From NCBI GenBank assembly GCA_903899015.1, contig CAIUHP010000107.1:39287-103286 (forward strand): 64,000 bases of DNA, given 5' to 3'. Numbering within the stretch: position 1 is the stretch's first letter; each line of letters opens with the position of its first letter. Source of the stretch: an uncultured Armatimonadota bacterium (GTDB lineage Bacteria > Armatimonadota > Fimbriimonadia > Fimbriimonadales > Fimbriimonadaceae). This document shows positions 26,176 to 34,800 of this stretch, piece after piece. The position numbers were made by a program, and so were the translations under genes. The notes beneath the pieces were generated by a model. The model saw only the letters and a list, made by a program, of their open reading frames with translations, did not search any database and had not been told where the DNA came from.

Positions 26176-26665
26176 AGTGATATCTCCTGGAGGTTTGGAA
26201 TTTTAGGCAATGGCCAAGTTGGGCAGGTATGCGTCCCGAAAGCCTTGCTGGCCTGGATCGATACTCAACCTATGGGTTCTACTATTCAAGATCGCTCCCT
26301 GTTCGCATGAGTAGGTGGATGCCAAGGTGATCACGCCCTTCAATCACGATCGTTGTAGCCGTAATTTCGAAATCGGATAGGTGCAAGGCAACGATTCGGC
26401 TCTCAACGAAATGGTTTTGTACGATCACAAGCATGGCAGTTAACTCGCGGGAGGTCCGATGCCCTGAGAGAGTGCTAGATGTAATGGTTCGGGGTTCTAG
26501 CTTGATCTGACCTTGGCTTCATTCCAATCGCTCGCAGCAATAAACCGGGAGTACTTCTCCTATTTGAGATCCATGCCGATGGATACTCGAACATGAGAAC
26601 AGGCAAATTTAGTGTCTGACCGCGTTCGCAAGTGTAAGGCAATGCAGGGGTAATCTGGCTCCGAA
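26176..26665. other. Intergenic region upstream of the DAHP synthase gene
   Basis: These 490 bp separate divergent genes. Apart from the ribosome-binding site of the minus-strand hydrolase and a doubtful short frame (26282-26434) I see nothing firm; no riboswitch or repeat is recognisable. Confidence 0.5.
26282..26434 (-). CDS. Possible small ORF or gene remnant
   Basis: A minus-strand frame of 50 residues from ATG 26434 to TAG at 26282 encodes a protein-like sequence (VALHLSDFEITATTIVIEGR). The same frame stays open about 30 codons further upstream without a start codon, ending at a TGA. There is no good ribosome-binding site. It may be the end of a decayed gene. I recognise no family. Confidence 0.25.
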   Translation of the reverse strand: MLVIVQNHFVESRIVALHLSDFEITATTIVIEGRDHLGIHLLMRTGSDLE

Positions 26666-27694
26666 ATGATTATCGTTATGCAGATCGGCGCAACGCGGGA
26701 ACAGATCGACCAGGTTGCTGATGCCATTCGCAGTAAAGGGGTTGAGCCCCTCATTATGCCCGGCCAAGATCGCGTGGCGATTGGAATCCCTGCTTCACTC
26801 GACAATGACCAGAGAACGGATTTGACTGCGGTTCTAGGTGTAATCGAGGGCGTCAGTAAGATCACTCATACGAGTCATCCTTATAAGCTAGCATCCCGCG
26901 AATTCCACCGTGCGGACACATCTGTTCAAGTTAAAAACGTCAAGATTGGTGGTGGATCGTTTGTCGTAATGGGTGGACCTTGTTCGGTTGAATCGTACGA
27001 GCAATTTTCAAGCGCTGCAAAGATTGTTAAGAAGTCCGGGGCGACGATTTTGCGTGGTGGAGCTTTTAAGCCCCGAACTTCTCCCTATTCCTTCCAAGGT
27101 CTGGCCGAAGAGGGGCTGAAGATTTTAAAGGCGGTAGGTGACGAAACTGGTCTCGTAACGATCTCGGAAGTGATGAGCGGCGACATGGTTTCCTTGGTCA
27201 GCGACTATGTTGACATTCTGCAAATCGGCGCTCGCTCAATGCAAAACTTTCCATTGCTAATCGAGGCTGGAAAGAGTGGTAAGCCCGTATTTTTGAAGCG
27301 GGGTCCCGCCGCTCAAATCGATGACTTTCTCCTTGCCGCTGAATATGTTCTCAACCAAGGGAACTCACAGGTCATCTTGTGCGAACGGGGCATTATTCCT
27401 CTCGACCGCACTTACACGCGAAATACGCTCGACCTATCAGCGGTGCCGGTCCTTAAAGAGCACTCTCACCTTCCGGTAATCGTCGACCCATCTCACGGAA
27501 CTGGCGTTGCCAAGTACGTGACTCCAATGGCGAAGGCAGCACTTGTTGTGGGAGCCGACGGAATCATGGTTGAAATGCACCCAGATCCTAAGAGCGCCCT
27601 AAGCGATGGATCTCAAGCGCTTACCCCTAACCAATTTGAAAAGATGATGGCCGAATTGAAGTTCCTTGGAAATGCTATTGGAGTCGAGTTCTAA
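26666..27694 (+). CDS. aroF: 3-deoxy-7-phosphoheptulonate (DAHP) synthase, AroF/AroG-type with N-terminal regulatory domain
   Basis: The 342-residue enzyme condenses phosphoenolpyruvate and erythrose 4-phosphate at the entry to the shikimate pathway. Residues 1-75 are the small ferredoxin-like regulatory domain seen in Thermotoga-type enzymes. The barrel follows with GGPCSVES, RGGAFKPRTSPYSFQG, IGARSMQN, LKRG and DPSHGTG, covering metal and phosphate-binding residues. It is a single transcription unit with no strong ribosome-binding site ahead of ATG 26666. A strong bidirectional terminator lies 57 nt downstream. Confidence 0.92.
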   Translation: MIIVMQIGATREQIDQVADAIRSKGVEPLIMPGQDRVAIGIPASLDNDQRTDLTAVLGVIEGVSKITHTSHPYKLASREFHRADTSVQVKNVKIGGGSFVVMGGPCSVESYEQFSSAAKIVKKSGATILRGGAFKPRTSPYSFQGLAEEGLKILKAVGDETGLVTISEVMSGDMVSLVSDYVDILQIGARSMQNFPLLIEAGKSGKPVFLKRGPAAQIDDFLLAAEYVLNQGNSQVILCERGIIPLDRTYTRNTLDLSAVPVLKEHSHLPVIVDPSHGTGVAKYVTPMAKAALVVGADGIMVEMHPDPKSALSDGSQALTPNQFEKMMAELKFLGNAIGVEF

Positions 27695-27751
27695 GATTCA
27701 ACGTCCGGAAAAATGACGAGCTAAACAGCTAGTCCACTCAACCTAATACAA

Positions 27752-27787
27752 AAGAAGGCCCGATCGATTTCTCGATCGGGCCTTCTT
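27752..27787. terminator. Bidirectional terminator between the DAHP synthase and porin genes
   Basis: A perfect 16-bp stem (AAGAAGGCCCGATCGA, loop TTTC) spans 27752-27787. The minus-strand reading ends CCTTCTTTTGTATT, giving a U-rich tail that suits the porin transcript. Confidence 0.85.
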
Positions 27788-27805
27788 GCTTAGCAAGAGT
27801 TCTTA

Positions 27806-29740
27806 TTAGAACTTGATGCTGAGCTGACCGGAGAGGAGTCCACCGGTGAATCGACCAGCGCCACCCTTGGTAGCCTGATAGTCGTTGCTGATGTCGGAAA
27901 CCTGGTACTGAAGCATGAGCTTCGAAGTGTCAGAGAGTCCGTATCCGATTCCAAATGTCGTCCACTTGTAGGATGCGCTTGTACCTGCACCTGGGTTGGT
28001 TACGACGGCTGGGTCGATGCTCGTGAACTCAGTGTCTTCCCATCCGAGCATGAGGTTCAAGTTCGTGTTAACGTGCCATGTTAGGCCAACGCTATACTTC
28101 TTGATGTTCGTGCCGGTGTCGAAGCCTGATGTAGGACCGAATGCATCGCTCTTGCCCTTGTCGAACTCGCCGCCTGCAGTAAGAGTCCATGCGCTGGTGA
28201 TGTCATAGTGACCGCCAACGTTGAAGCCCTTAATGTTAGTTGGGTTTCGCTGAACGCCAAGTCGACCCCAGTCGCCAGGAGCGAGGTAATTTGCCTCGAC
28301 TTCTCGGTAACCGCCGTTGAGGCTGAAGCGCGAGCTAACGTCGTACTTCGCATCTACGTTCCAAGCACTGTTGTCCTTGTTGTTAACGTTGGTGCTGCCT
28401 GTCTGGAGATCTGTCTTGCCGTAGCCGCCGGAGAGACCAAGCTTGCCGAAGCTGAACTTGAGGTCGCCGCCATAAACTGCAAGTCGATCAGGCTGATTTG
28501 CGCCGACTGTGATGCCAGCGTTGCTGTCGAGCCAGAGGTAAGCAAGGTTAAGGTTGCCGTTGGAAGTGATCGGGAGGTTGAGGTTCGCGCCGAGAGTTCG
28601 GTCGATAACCATGTTCACGAAACCACCAAATGCGCCGTTAACGGAGCCAGCCTGGAGAGCATTGATCTCAACGCCGTTCGAGCTGGTTAGCTTGCTGGTG
28701 TCGCCACCGAAGATGTCAAGCTTTGCGCTACCGAAGTTGAAGCCGAAGATGCCGCCATCGAGTCGGTATTGACCGTCGTCCCATCGTGCGTTAGCGAAAT
28801 AGGATGTGTTGTCAATTCTCTGGAACAGGTAAGGAGATACCTTATAGCCAACTCGTCCAACTTCTGCATTGAAGGCGAGGCCTGCAACTGAAGTGTCGAA
28901 CTTGACTGAGAAGTCCTGGAGGTAGACATCGCTGTTGCCTTGGGTGTACTTGACACCCGAAGCGACGAGCGACTGGCCGCCAACTGTGTCGAGCATGTTG
29001 CCGACAACGAGGGTGCCCTTCCACTTAGGACCGGTCTCGTTTGTACCAGCGAAAGTGAAAGCACCTTCCTGGAGCATAACGTTGTCCTTAGTCATGCCAG
29101 CAACCTTTCCGGTTGTTGGGTCGACGCCATTGAGGCGACCGTCTTGATCCAGACCGAATCGGCCGTCTCGGCTGTTGCCTGCGAGCATGAACAAGTTCAC
29201 GTCGCCGGAAATGTTAACCGATGGCTTTCTCTGCTCAACCTTGGTCAAGCGAGCTGAAATGTCGCCGAGGTCTTTCTTCATCGCTTCGACGTCTACGCCG
29301 AGTGACTGAAGTTCCTTCTGGAAGGTGTCGCTCATCTTCTTAAGATTTGCGATGTCCTCGCCATAGCTCTTCATGCCAGCTACTTCGTTCTGAAGAGCGG
29401 TGAGAGCGTCTCGGAGGTTCTGTACGTCGGATGTTGAAGCAACGCCGTTCAGCTTGTCGCCGAGAGCCTTGATCTGTGAATCCAATCCGTCAGTAACGCT
29501 CTTGAGGTTGGTGTAGACCGCGTGCATCGCAACTGCGAGTTCGTAGCGTGATGCAGGTCGACCGCCTCGGAAGAGACCGTCTGGGTAGCCGACGAGAAGG
29601 CCGTCCTTCTTCATGCGTGCTAGGGCTTCAAATGCCCAATGATTGTCCGGAACGTCCGGGAAGTTATCCTGTGCAACTGCTGGCAATACGATTGCAGCGG
29701 TTAGGATAGCTGAGAGAGCGTACTTAAATGTTCGCTTCAT
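27806..29740 (-). CDS. SLH-domain outer-membrane porin
   Basis: The 644-residue protein has a signal peptide (residues 1-23), one S-layer homology domain (about 25-75: FPDVPDNHWAFEALARM ... DGLLVGYPDG ... ASRYELAVAM), a coiled coil (about 78-170) and a long beta-rich region (about 175-644) with alternating aromatic strands ending KTLIKF-like in LLSGQLSIKF. This is the OmpM-type plan in which the SLH domain binds the peptidoglycan-linked polymer and the barrel sits in the outer membrane. The gene is monocistronic, with a consensus promoter and a leader of about 175 nt, so high expression is likely. Confidence 0.88.
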   Translation of the reverse strand: MKRTFKYALSAILTAAIVLPAVAQDNFPDVPDNHWAFEALARMKKDGLLVGYPDGLFRGGRPASRYELAVAMHAVYTNLKSVTDGLDSQIKALGDKLNGVASTSDVQNLRDALTALQNEVAGMKSYGEDIANLKKMSDTFQKELQSLGVDVEAMKKDLGDISARLTKVEQRKPSVNISGDVNLFMLAGNSRDGRFGLDQDGRLNGVDPTTGKVAGMTKDNVMLQEGAFTFAGTNETGPKWKGTLVVGNMLDTVGGQSLVASGVKYTQGNSDVYLQDFSVKFDTSVAGLAFNAEVGRVGYKVSPYLFQRIDNTSYFANARWDDGQYRLDGGIFGFNFGSAKLDIFGGDTSKLTSSNGVEINALQAGSVNGAFGGFVNMVIDRTLGANLNLPITSNGNLNLAYLWLDSNAGITVGANQPDRLAVYGGDLKFSFGKLGLSGGYGKTDLQTGSTNVNNKDNSAWNVDAKYDVSSRFSLNGGYREVEANYLAPGDWGRLGVQRNPTNIKGFNVGGHYDITSAWTLTAGGEFDKGKSDAFGPTSGFDTGTNIKKYSVGLTWHVNTNLNLMLGWEDTEFTSIDPAVVTNPGAGTSASYKWTTFGIGYGLSDTSKLMLQYQVSDISNDYQATKGGAGRFTGGLLSGQLSIKF

Positions 29741-30058
29741 ACTTAGTCAGTGCTCCTTGTGTTTATTGATTCGACACGTCTGCTCTGACCTCATGCCCTT
29801 CCTTTTGGGCGGAAACCCACAACTTTCCTTGAGTTCCCTATGAGTATCCATCCCTAAAGATTGGCCACTCGGTCCGTGCATCCTGCGTCGGTCCGACTTA
29901 ACCCTATGAGTTAAGCCAGTCTGAATTATGACTGACATTCGCAAATCGTGCAAGAGTTTTCGCAAAAAGTCCTAAATGGAAAACTAAATGGGACGGTTTA
30001 TCCGCCGTAGAAGGCTCAAAAGAATTCAGTTTCATTCTAGGGTTTAATCACAGGAGCC
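29741..30058. other. Divergent regulatory region between the porin and serS
   Basis: No gene is seen in these 318 bp. The minus-strand side holds the porin promoter and a structured leader, including the hairpin CTTAAC/GTTAAG at 29897-29915. The plus-strand side ends in ACAGGAGCC just before the serS ATG. No T-box sequence is recognised upstream of serS. Confidence 0.6.
29925..29953 (-). promoter_or_regulatory. Sigma70-type promoter of the SLH porin gene
   Basis: On the minus strand TTGCAC (29953-29948), a 17-nt spacer and CATAAT (29930-29925) give a near-consensus promoter. Transcription would start near 29918, leaving a leader of about 178 nt. Confidence 0.65.
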
Positions 30059-31333
30059 ATGCTTGATCGCGATCTTATACGCAACCACCCCGACTTAGTT
30101 CGAAATGCCATCGCTCGGAAAGGGCTGAATGCGCCGATCGACGAGTTCCTAAAGGTGGATGTCACTCGAAGGCAAATTCAAACCGACCTTCAAGACAAGC
30201 AGGCGGAAATGAATCGTATCAGCAAGTCGATCGGCATGCTCATGGGGCAAGGCAAGAAAGATGAAGCAGAAGCCGCAAAAGCACAAACAAAAGATCTGAA
30301 GGACGCCATCTCGCTCGGAGAAGGACAACAACGAGAACTCGAGGCCCAGCTTCGGGATATCGAACTTCAGTTTCCCAACTTGCCACACGATTCCGTTCCC
30401 AACGGTAAAGATGAGACCGAGAATGTAGTCGTTCGCACGTGGGGCGAAATGCCGACGTACGAAGAGCAGCCGCTTGCTCACTGGGACGTAGCCGATAAGC
30501 TCAAACTCTTAGATTTGCCTCGCGGCGCAAAGATTTCGGGAAGTGGATTTGTTCTGTACACGGGTGCGGGTGCTCGGCTTCAGCGTTCGCTGTTTTCGTT
30601 TATGGTGGATCACCAGACGACTAAGAACGGCTACTACGAAGTCTATCCACCCTACTTAGTGAATCGAGCGAGTCTCATCGGAACCGGAAATCTTCCGAAA
30701 TTCGAAGAGGATTTGTATAAGGTTGACGATGATCTCTATCTCGTTCCAACCGCGGAAGTCCCCGTTACGAATATTTATCGAGATGAAATTCTGAACGGCA
30801 GCGACCTCACGATCAAACTCGCTGCATACAGCGGATGCTTCCGGAGAGAAGCGGGTGCGGCTGGAAAAGACACCCGGGGCGTGCTTCGCATTCACCAATT
30901 CGATAAGGTCGAGATGGTCAAGTTCACGAAGCCAGAAGACAGTTACGATGAGCTTGAAAGCCTTGTTCGAGATGCCGAGAGCATCCTTCAGACCCTTGGC
31001 CTCCACTATCGAGTCATTGAGCTCTGCGCGGGCGATTTAGGTGCCAAGGGTGCAAAGTGCTACGACGTCGAACTCTGGTCGCCAGGCGTCGGACGATACC
31101 TGGAAATTTCTAGCTGTTCGAACTTCGAAGCTTATCAATCGCGCAGAGCAAACATTCGGTTCCGTCGCGCTCAAGGCGATAAGCCTGAGTTCGTACACAT
31201 CCTAAACGGTAGTGGTTTGGCATGTCCAAGACTGTTCTCTGCGATCCTCGAGACGTTCCAACAGCCTGATGGTTCAATCCTGATTCCTGAAGCGCTGAGA
31301 CCCTATGTCGGCACGGATCGTATCACTGCATAG
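30059..31333 (+). CDS. serS: Seryl-tRNA synthetase
   Basis: This 424-residue class II synthetase charges tRNA-Ser. It has the N-terminal antiparallel coiled-coil arm (about residues 25-105) that grips the long variable arm. The catalytic core carries motif 2 ([19 protein letters not shown], residues about 259-277) and motif 3 ([10 protein letters not shown]). An AGGAG ribosome-binding site precedes the ATG. It leads a plus-strand run with an M55 peptidase and a small membrane protein. The window also holds the tRNA-Ser(GCT) gene, about 1.9 kb downstream. Confidence 0.95.
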   Translation: MLDRDLIRNHPDLVRNAIARKGLNAPIDEFLKVDVTRRQIQTDLQDKQAEMNRISKSIGMLMGQGKKDEAEAAKAQTKDLKDAISLGEGQQRELEAQLRDIELQFPNLPHDSVPNGKDETENVVVRTWGEMPTYEEQPLAHWDVADKLKLLDLPRGAKISGSGFVLYTGAGARLQRSLFSFMVDHQTTKNGYYEVYPPYLVNRASLIGTGNLPKFEEDLYKVDDDLYLVPTAEVPVTNIYRDEILNGSDLTIKLAAYSGCFRREAGAAGKDTRGVLRIHQFDKVEMVKFTKPEDSYDELESLVRDAESILQTLGLHYRVIELCAGDLGAKGAKCYDVELWSPGVGRYLEISSCSNFEAYQSRRANIRFRRAQGDKPEFVHILNGSGLACPRLFSAILETFQQPDGSILIPEALRPYVGTDRITA

Positions 31334-31365
31334 ATTTTCTGTTCACTCACGGTAACCTATGCGCC

Positions 31366-32208
31366 GTGAAGGTCTACATCTCTGCGGATATCGAAGGCAT
31401 AACGGGACTCGTTTCATGGTCACAATGCAGCCGACCAGATGGTAAGTCGTTTGACTACCTCTTCGCGCGCCGTATGATGACGCACGATGTCAATGCCGCC
31501 ATCCGCGGAGTCAGAGAAGCCGGGGCGACGGAAGTCGTTGTCAAAGACTCGCACGGAAACAGTAAGAATGTTCTGATCGAAGATCTTGAGCCAGGCACCC
31601 AACTCGTAAGCGGCCACGGAAGTGGAACCGACGGAATGATGATGGGGTTGGACGAGACGTTTGATGCCGCACTCCTCGTTGGCTACCATGGAATGGCAGG
31701 AACTCACGCTGGCATCATGGAGCACACGATTTCGGGAGGCGTCCACCGCATGTGGGTCAACGGAGTACTGACCGGCGAGATGGGTTTGAGTGCGGGAGTG
31801 GCCGGTAGGTTTGGCGTTCCTCTTGTGATGGTCAGTTCAGATGAGGCGGGTTGTGCGGAAGCCTCAGAACTTGTGCCCGGCATTGCGACTGCGATCACCA
31901 AGTACGGTTTTGGGCGGTTCATGGGGCGACTGTTGCACCCGAGCGAAACGGGGCCTGCCATTGAATACGCGGCTAAGCAGGCGATCGAAAAGTTAGGTTC
32001 GGTTCAACCAAAAGTTTATGCAGAGCCCACTCACATCAAGATCGAGTTCAATCGCTCGGAGATGGCAGATATGTGCGCCAAGTTGATTACGGTTTCTCAC
32101 GTGGATGCCTACACCGTGGAAGGTTCGTATTCCAACTACATCGATGCTCACAAAGCAGTTTGGAATCTACTGACCTTGTCGGGCGCCGGAGTGGACGCTC
32201 AGTGGTAG
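31366..32208 (+). CDS. M55-family D-aminopeptidase
   Basis: A GTG start gives 280 residues with the M55 (DppA) signature: SADIEGITGLVSW at the N-terminus with metal ligands D8 and E10, GYHGMAGTHAG and SGGVHRMWVNG. These zinc enzymes release D-amino acids from peptides and are often linked to recycling of cell-wall peptides. It lies 32 nt after serS and 10 nt before a small membrane-protein gene. The role in D-Ala-D-Ala-type salvage is inferred from the family and from other peptidoglycan genes in the window. Confidence 0.88.
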   Translation: MKVYISADIEGITGLVSWSQCSRPDGKSFDYLFARRMMTHDVNAAIRGVREAGATEVVVKDSHGNSKNVLIEDLEPGTQLVSGHGSGTDGMMMGLDETFDAALLVGYHGMAGTHAGIMEHTISGGVHRMWVNGVLTGEMGLSAGVAGRFGVPLVMVSSDEAGCAEASELVPGIATAITKYGFGRFMGRLLHPSETGPAIEYAAKQAIEKLGSVQPKVYAEPTHIKIEFNRSEMADMCAKLITVSHVDAYTVEGSYSNYIDAHKAVWNLLTLSGAGVDAQW

Positions 32209-32218
32209 TCCGCTCGTA

Positions 32219-32671
32219 ATGGCTGGTGAAATTCGCCAAGATGTCTCAACTAAAGTTGGGCTGATCTACATCGGGCTATGTGCTCTCATAGGGTGTCTCA
32301 TTGGAGGCATCTTGCCCGCAGTTGCAGATGGCCTCGGCTATCTCTACCTTGGAAAAACTCCTACGGGCTTTCACCATATCGGGCTTGGCGAGATTCTGTT
32401 TTTCGGCGTTGTCGCCTCATTCTTCGGAGCTTTCAACAGCGTGCTCTTAGCCGTTAACCCGGCTCGGTGGTGGGTATCGCTTGCAATCTCAACCGTTCCA
32501 TGCGGACTTTTCGGGGGAATCATCTCTTGGACGGCATCTCGCTCGGTCAGCCGAATCACAGACTTTGTCGTCTTCATCGCGGTGCCGATATGTGTGACTG
32601 CGGTATCCGTCCAGTTGAGAAGAGTCATTTGGAGCCGCTATCAGAAGCCGGTTATTCAGCGACCTAAATAG
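32219..32671 (+). CDS. Small integral membrane protein, unknown
   Basis: The 150-residue protein contains about four transmembrane segments (near residues 14-37, 58-82, 85-105 and 113-132) and a basic C-terminus (RRVIWSRYQKPVIQRPK) that would face the cytoplasm. No family is recognised. It follows the M55 peptidase by 10 nt and ends 18 nt before the convergent glyoxalase-fold gene. It may be co-transcribed with serS and the peptidase. Confidence 0.6.
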   Translation: MAGEIRQDVSTKVGLIYIGLCALIGCLIGGILPAVADGLGYLYLGKTPTGFHHIGLGEILFFGVVASFFGAFNSVLLAVNPARWWVSLAISTVPCGLFGGIISWTASRSVSRITDFVVFIAVPICVTAVSVQLRRVIWSRYQKPVIQRPK

Positions 32672-32689
32672 CTACTCCAAATAGGCGTG

Positions 32690-33103
32690 TTAAAGCTCGT
32701 CGTTTTGAAAGAACTCGATTGACTCGCCATCGAGTCCATTCACAAATGCCACCCGGAACGTTATGGGCCGATCGGCATTGGCAGGTTGAGCGTTCTTCGG
32801 TTCGACAGTAGGAGTTGCTCCGGCTGCAACGGCTCGTGCAAAGGCAGCATCCGTATCATCGGTACGTAAGGCAAAGTGGATGACTCCTCCTTCGGGGACC
32901 GATCCTGGCACCCTGCCTGCGAAGATTTCGATGTAGTTTCCGTCTCCAACGTCCATAAGGGCAGCTCGAGTGTCGTCAGTTCCCCAACCGAATTTTCGGA
33001 CACATCCGATGCCTTCTTCATAGAATCGGACGGTGGCGTCAAAGTCGAAAGCGCGGAGGGCAACATGGTGAAATCCGCGTGTCTTGGATACGGTGCTAGA
33101 CAT
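32690..33103 (-). CDS. VOC/glyoxalase-fold protein
   Basis: From ATG 33103 the gene encodes 137 residues. The reading frame extends upstream through the antisense of the tRNA gene, so the shorter start is used. The protein has the paired beta-alpha-beta-beta-beta modules of the vicinal oxygen chelate family: HHVALRAFDFDATVRFYEEG at the start, NYIEIFAG, then IHFALRTDDTDAAFARAVAAG and ESIEFFQND. The terminal H/E positions match metal ligands. Members include lactoylglutathione lyase and dioxygenases, and the substrate cannot be assigned. Confidence 0.75.
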   Translation of the reverse strand: MSSTVSKTRGFHHVALRAFDFDATVRFYEEGIGCVRKFGWGTDDTRAALMDVGDGNYIEIFAGRVPGSVPEGGVIHFALRTDDTDAAFARAVAAGATPTVEPKNAQPANADRPITFRVAFVNGLDGESIEFFQNDEL

Positions 33104-33197
33104 TTTTAGTTGATACCCCGAATCCTCACATCCAAGACAAAATACATTCCGCGTTATTTGATAGGCAGCCCAGTCGCGTTCAGCGATGATTTCAGGA

Positions 33198-33203
33198 TAT
33201 AAT
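33198..33203 (+). promoter_or_regulatory. -10 element of the tRNA-Ser gene
   Basis: A perfect TATAAT lies 8 nt before the first base of the tRNA. The -35 region (around 33174-33180) is weak. Confidence 0.5.
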
Positions 33204-33211
33204 TGAGCTTC

Positions 33212-33303
33212 GGAGAGATGGCTGAGTGGACGAAAGCGCCCGCCTGCTAAGTGGGTAACGGGCTTAAACCTGTTCTCGGGTTCGAATCCCGATCTCTCCG
33301 CCA
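33212..33303 (+). tRNA. tRNA-Ser (anticodon GCT)
   Basis: The 92-nt class II tRNA has the acceptor stem GGAGAGA/TCTCTCC. The anticodon arm is CCCGC-CTGCTAA-GTGGG, with GCT at positions 34-36, reading AGC and AGT codons. A long variable arm and the T-arm CGGGTTCGAATCCCG follow, and CCA is encoded. The lytic transglycosylase gene begins only 19 nt later with no terminator between. Confidence 0.95.
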
Positions 33304-33322
33304 ATCTACCGGGACAGCCCCG

Positions 33323-34333
33323 ATGAATCGAACATTTGCCGCTTCGATCTTATTTCTTTCTCTGATTTCACTTGGAAATGCACAGGGAATAAAAGACTAC
33401 GTCCGGATTCGGAAGCAATATGGCATTCTCGAGTCCGTTGGGATCCCTGCATTAGAGACTTTGTTCGGAACTCGAACATTTGAAATTCAGGGAGTTGTCA
33501 AAGGGAGCTTCCGAGCCGATAACCGAACGTCGCTTTTGCTTGAGAAAACGGATGGGCAAACCCAGGTCGTGGATGCCGATTCGGTGCCTGACTGGTTAGT
33601 AGGAACCGAGATTCCCGCGCGCCTCATCATCAAAGCGACTCGTGATGATAACGATGGCCCTATCCACGCAACTCTTTTGGCGGCCGCGAAAGAAGAAGAA
33701 ATTCGTCCAATCGAGGTAGCGATGGTTGCGGCCGCAACAAAAGCGAGCCGAACAAAACCTCGTGTCGCTCAGAAGAATTCTCGGCACAAAAACTCTTCGC
33801 GAGTTTCGATTAATGCGACTGCTCCTACTCGCATTTGGTCCTTGCCTGCCGACGAAGCAACTCCTTACTACGCTGCTTTTGTTAAGAAGGACAATCCCAA
33901 GCTGAGTAAGGAAGAAGCCTATCGAATCGCCCAAGGAATCCTCGGGTTCAGCAAGAAATACGGCGTAGATGCTCGTTTAATCGTAGCAATGTGCTGTTGC
34001 GAAAGCGATTTCAACCCCAATGAATTGAGTCACGCGGGCGCTATGGGACTTGGGCAGCTGATGCCCGATACCGTTAGCGAATACGGAATTTCAAATCCTT
34101 ACGACTCGATTGAGAACCTCTACGGGACCGTGCGAGAAATTCGAGGGCATCTTGATAAATATCGCGCGGAAACAGGCGATGAGTATCAAGCTCTCGTCCT
34201 TGGATTAGCAGCCTACAATGCAGGTGAAGGGGCTGTAAAGCGACACGGTGGAGTGCCGCCTTATCGAGAGACCCAAGGTTACGTACGCAAGGTGATCAAG
34301 CTGTACTACAAGCTTTGCGGCTATCAGTCTTGA
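33323..34333 (+). CDS. Exported lytic transglycosylase (SLT domain)
   Basis: ATG 33323 gives 336 residues with a signal peptide (MNRTFAASILFLSLISLGNA). A poorly conserved linker rich in K, R and S follows. The C-terminal SLT domain (about 190-336) has the catalytic glutamate E227 in CCCESDFNP, with GAMGLGQLMPDT and LGLAAYNAGEGAV. It cleaves peptidoglycan glycan strands, producing anhydromuropeptides. The frame remains open upstream through the tRNA gene, which is not a credible coding extension. With the NamZ fusion, M55 and D-aminoacylase genes it adds to the peptidoglycan-turnover theme. Confidence 0.88.
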   Translation: MNRTFAASILFLSLISLGNAQGIKDYVRIRKQYGILESVGIPALETLFGTRTFEIQGVVKGSFRADNRTSLLLEKTDGQTQVVDADSVPDWLVGTEIPARLIIKATRDDNDGPIHATLLAAAKEEEIRPIEVAMVAAATKASRTKPRVAQKNSRHKNSSRVSINATAPTRIWSLPADEATPYYAAFVKKDNPKLSKEEAYRIAQGILGFSKKYGVDARLIVAMCCCESDFNPNELSHAGAMGLGQLMPDTVSEYGISNPYDSIENLYGTVREIRGHLDKYRAETGDEYQALVLGLAAYNAGEGAVKRHGGVPPYRETQGYVRKVIKLYYKLCGYQS

Positions 34334-34335
34334 CC

Positions 34336-34686
34336 CTACTTGATGTACGTGTCTTTATCCATTTCCCTCAATTCAAGGGTTAGATAAACGGCATCGCCTT
34401 CCAGGGATTCGGCGAATTGCTCCTGCATGACTTCAAACAGCGCCTTGGCAATCTGTTGACGTAGTTCAACGGGTCGAGTGTTAAGCACGGCAACCTCACA
34501 ATGGGCAAATCCGGCTGGAGCGCCTTCTCCCATATGCCAAACGCTTCTCAATGTGTGATAAGCCTTGATGGAATGGCTCGCAATCGTTTCTTGCTGAGCG
34601 AGCTTTGCGGTGAGGGCTTCCAAGATGTCGGGGACGTTCGCATTTTCTGCGAGGTCGGCAGTCGTTTCGAGGTGGATGTGAGGCAT
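34336..34686 (-). CDS. 5-carboxymethyl-2-hydroxymuconate isomerase-like protein (tautomerase superfamily)
   Basis: The 116-residue protein begins MPHIHLETT with the tautomerase N-terminal proline (Pro2 after removal of Met) and matches the CHMI family along its length (SVWHMGEGAPAGFAHCEVAVL; QQIAKALFEVMQEQF). In homoprotocatechuate breakdown the enzyme isomerises 5-carboxymethyl-2-hydroxymuconate, but no other gene of that pathway is present here. An orphan role as a tautomerase is possible. It lies 114 nt after the ABC-2 exporter genes and ends 2 nt from the convergent transglycosylase stop. Confidence 0.75.
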   Translation of the reverse strand: MPHIHLETTADLAENANVPDILEALTAKLAQQETIASHSIKAYHTLRSVWHMGEGAPAGFAHCEVAVLNTRPVELRQQIAKALFEVMQEQFAESLEGDAVYLTLELREMDKDTYIK

Positions 34687-34800
34687 CGTGAGTATTGTGG
34701 TGATCCGTGTAACGGCTATAAAGGCTGCGGACCGAATGACCTATGAACCTTGTGAGATAAGGTTCGGAAGACCTCGCGAGGCTAGATCTTCCACATTGAA

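Noticed and set aside
26560..26865. Minus-strand ORF over the start of the DAHP synthase gene
   Set aside because: It is antisense to the conserved regulatory domain and shows no family features.
33104..33304. Upstream extension of the glyoxalase-fold gene
   Set aside because: It would run antisense through the tRNA-Ser gene and lacks domain similarity.
33251..33322. Upstream extension of the transglycosylase
   Set aside because: It overlaps the tRNA gene on the same strand, and the signal peptide starts at 33323.
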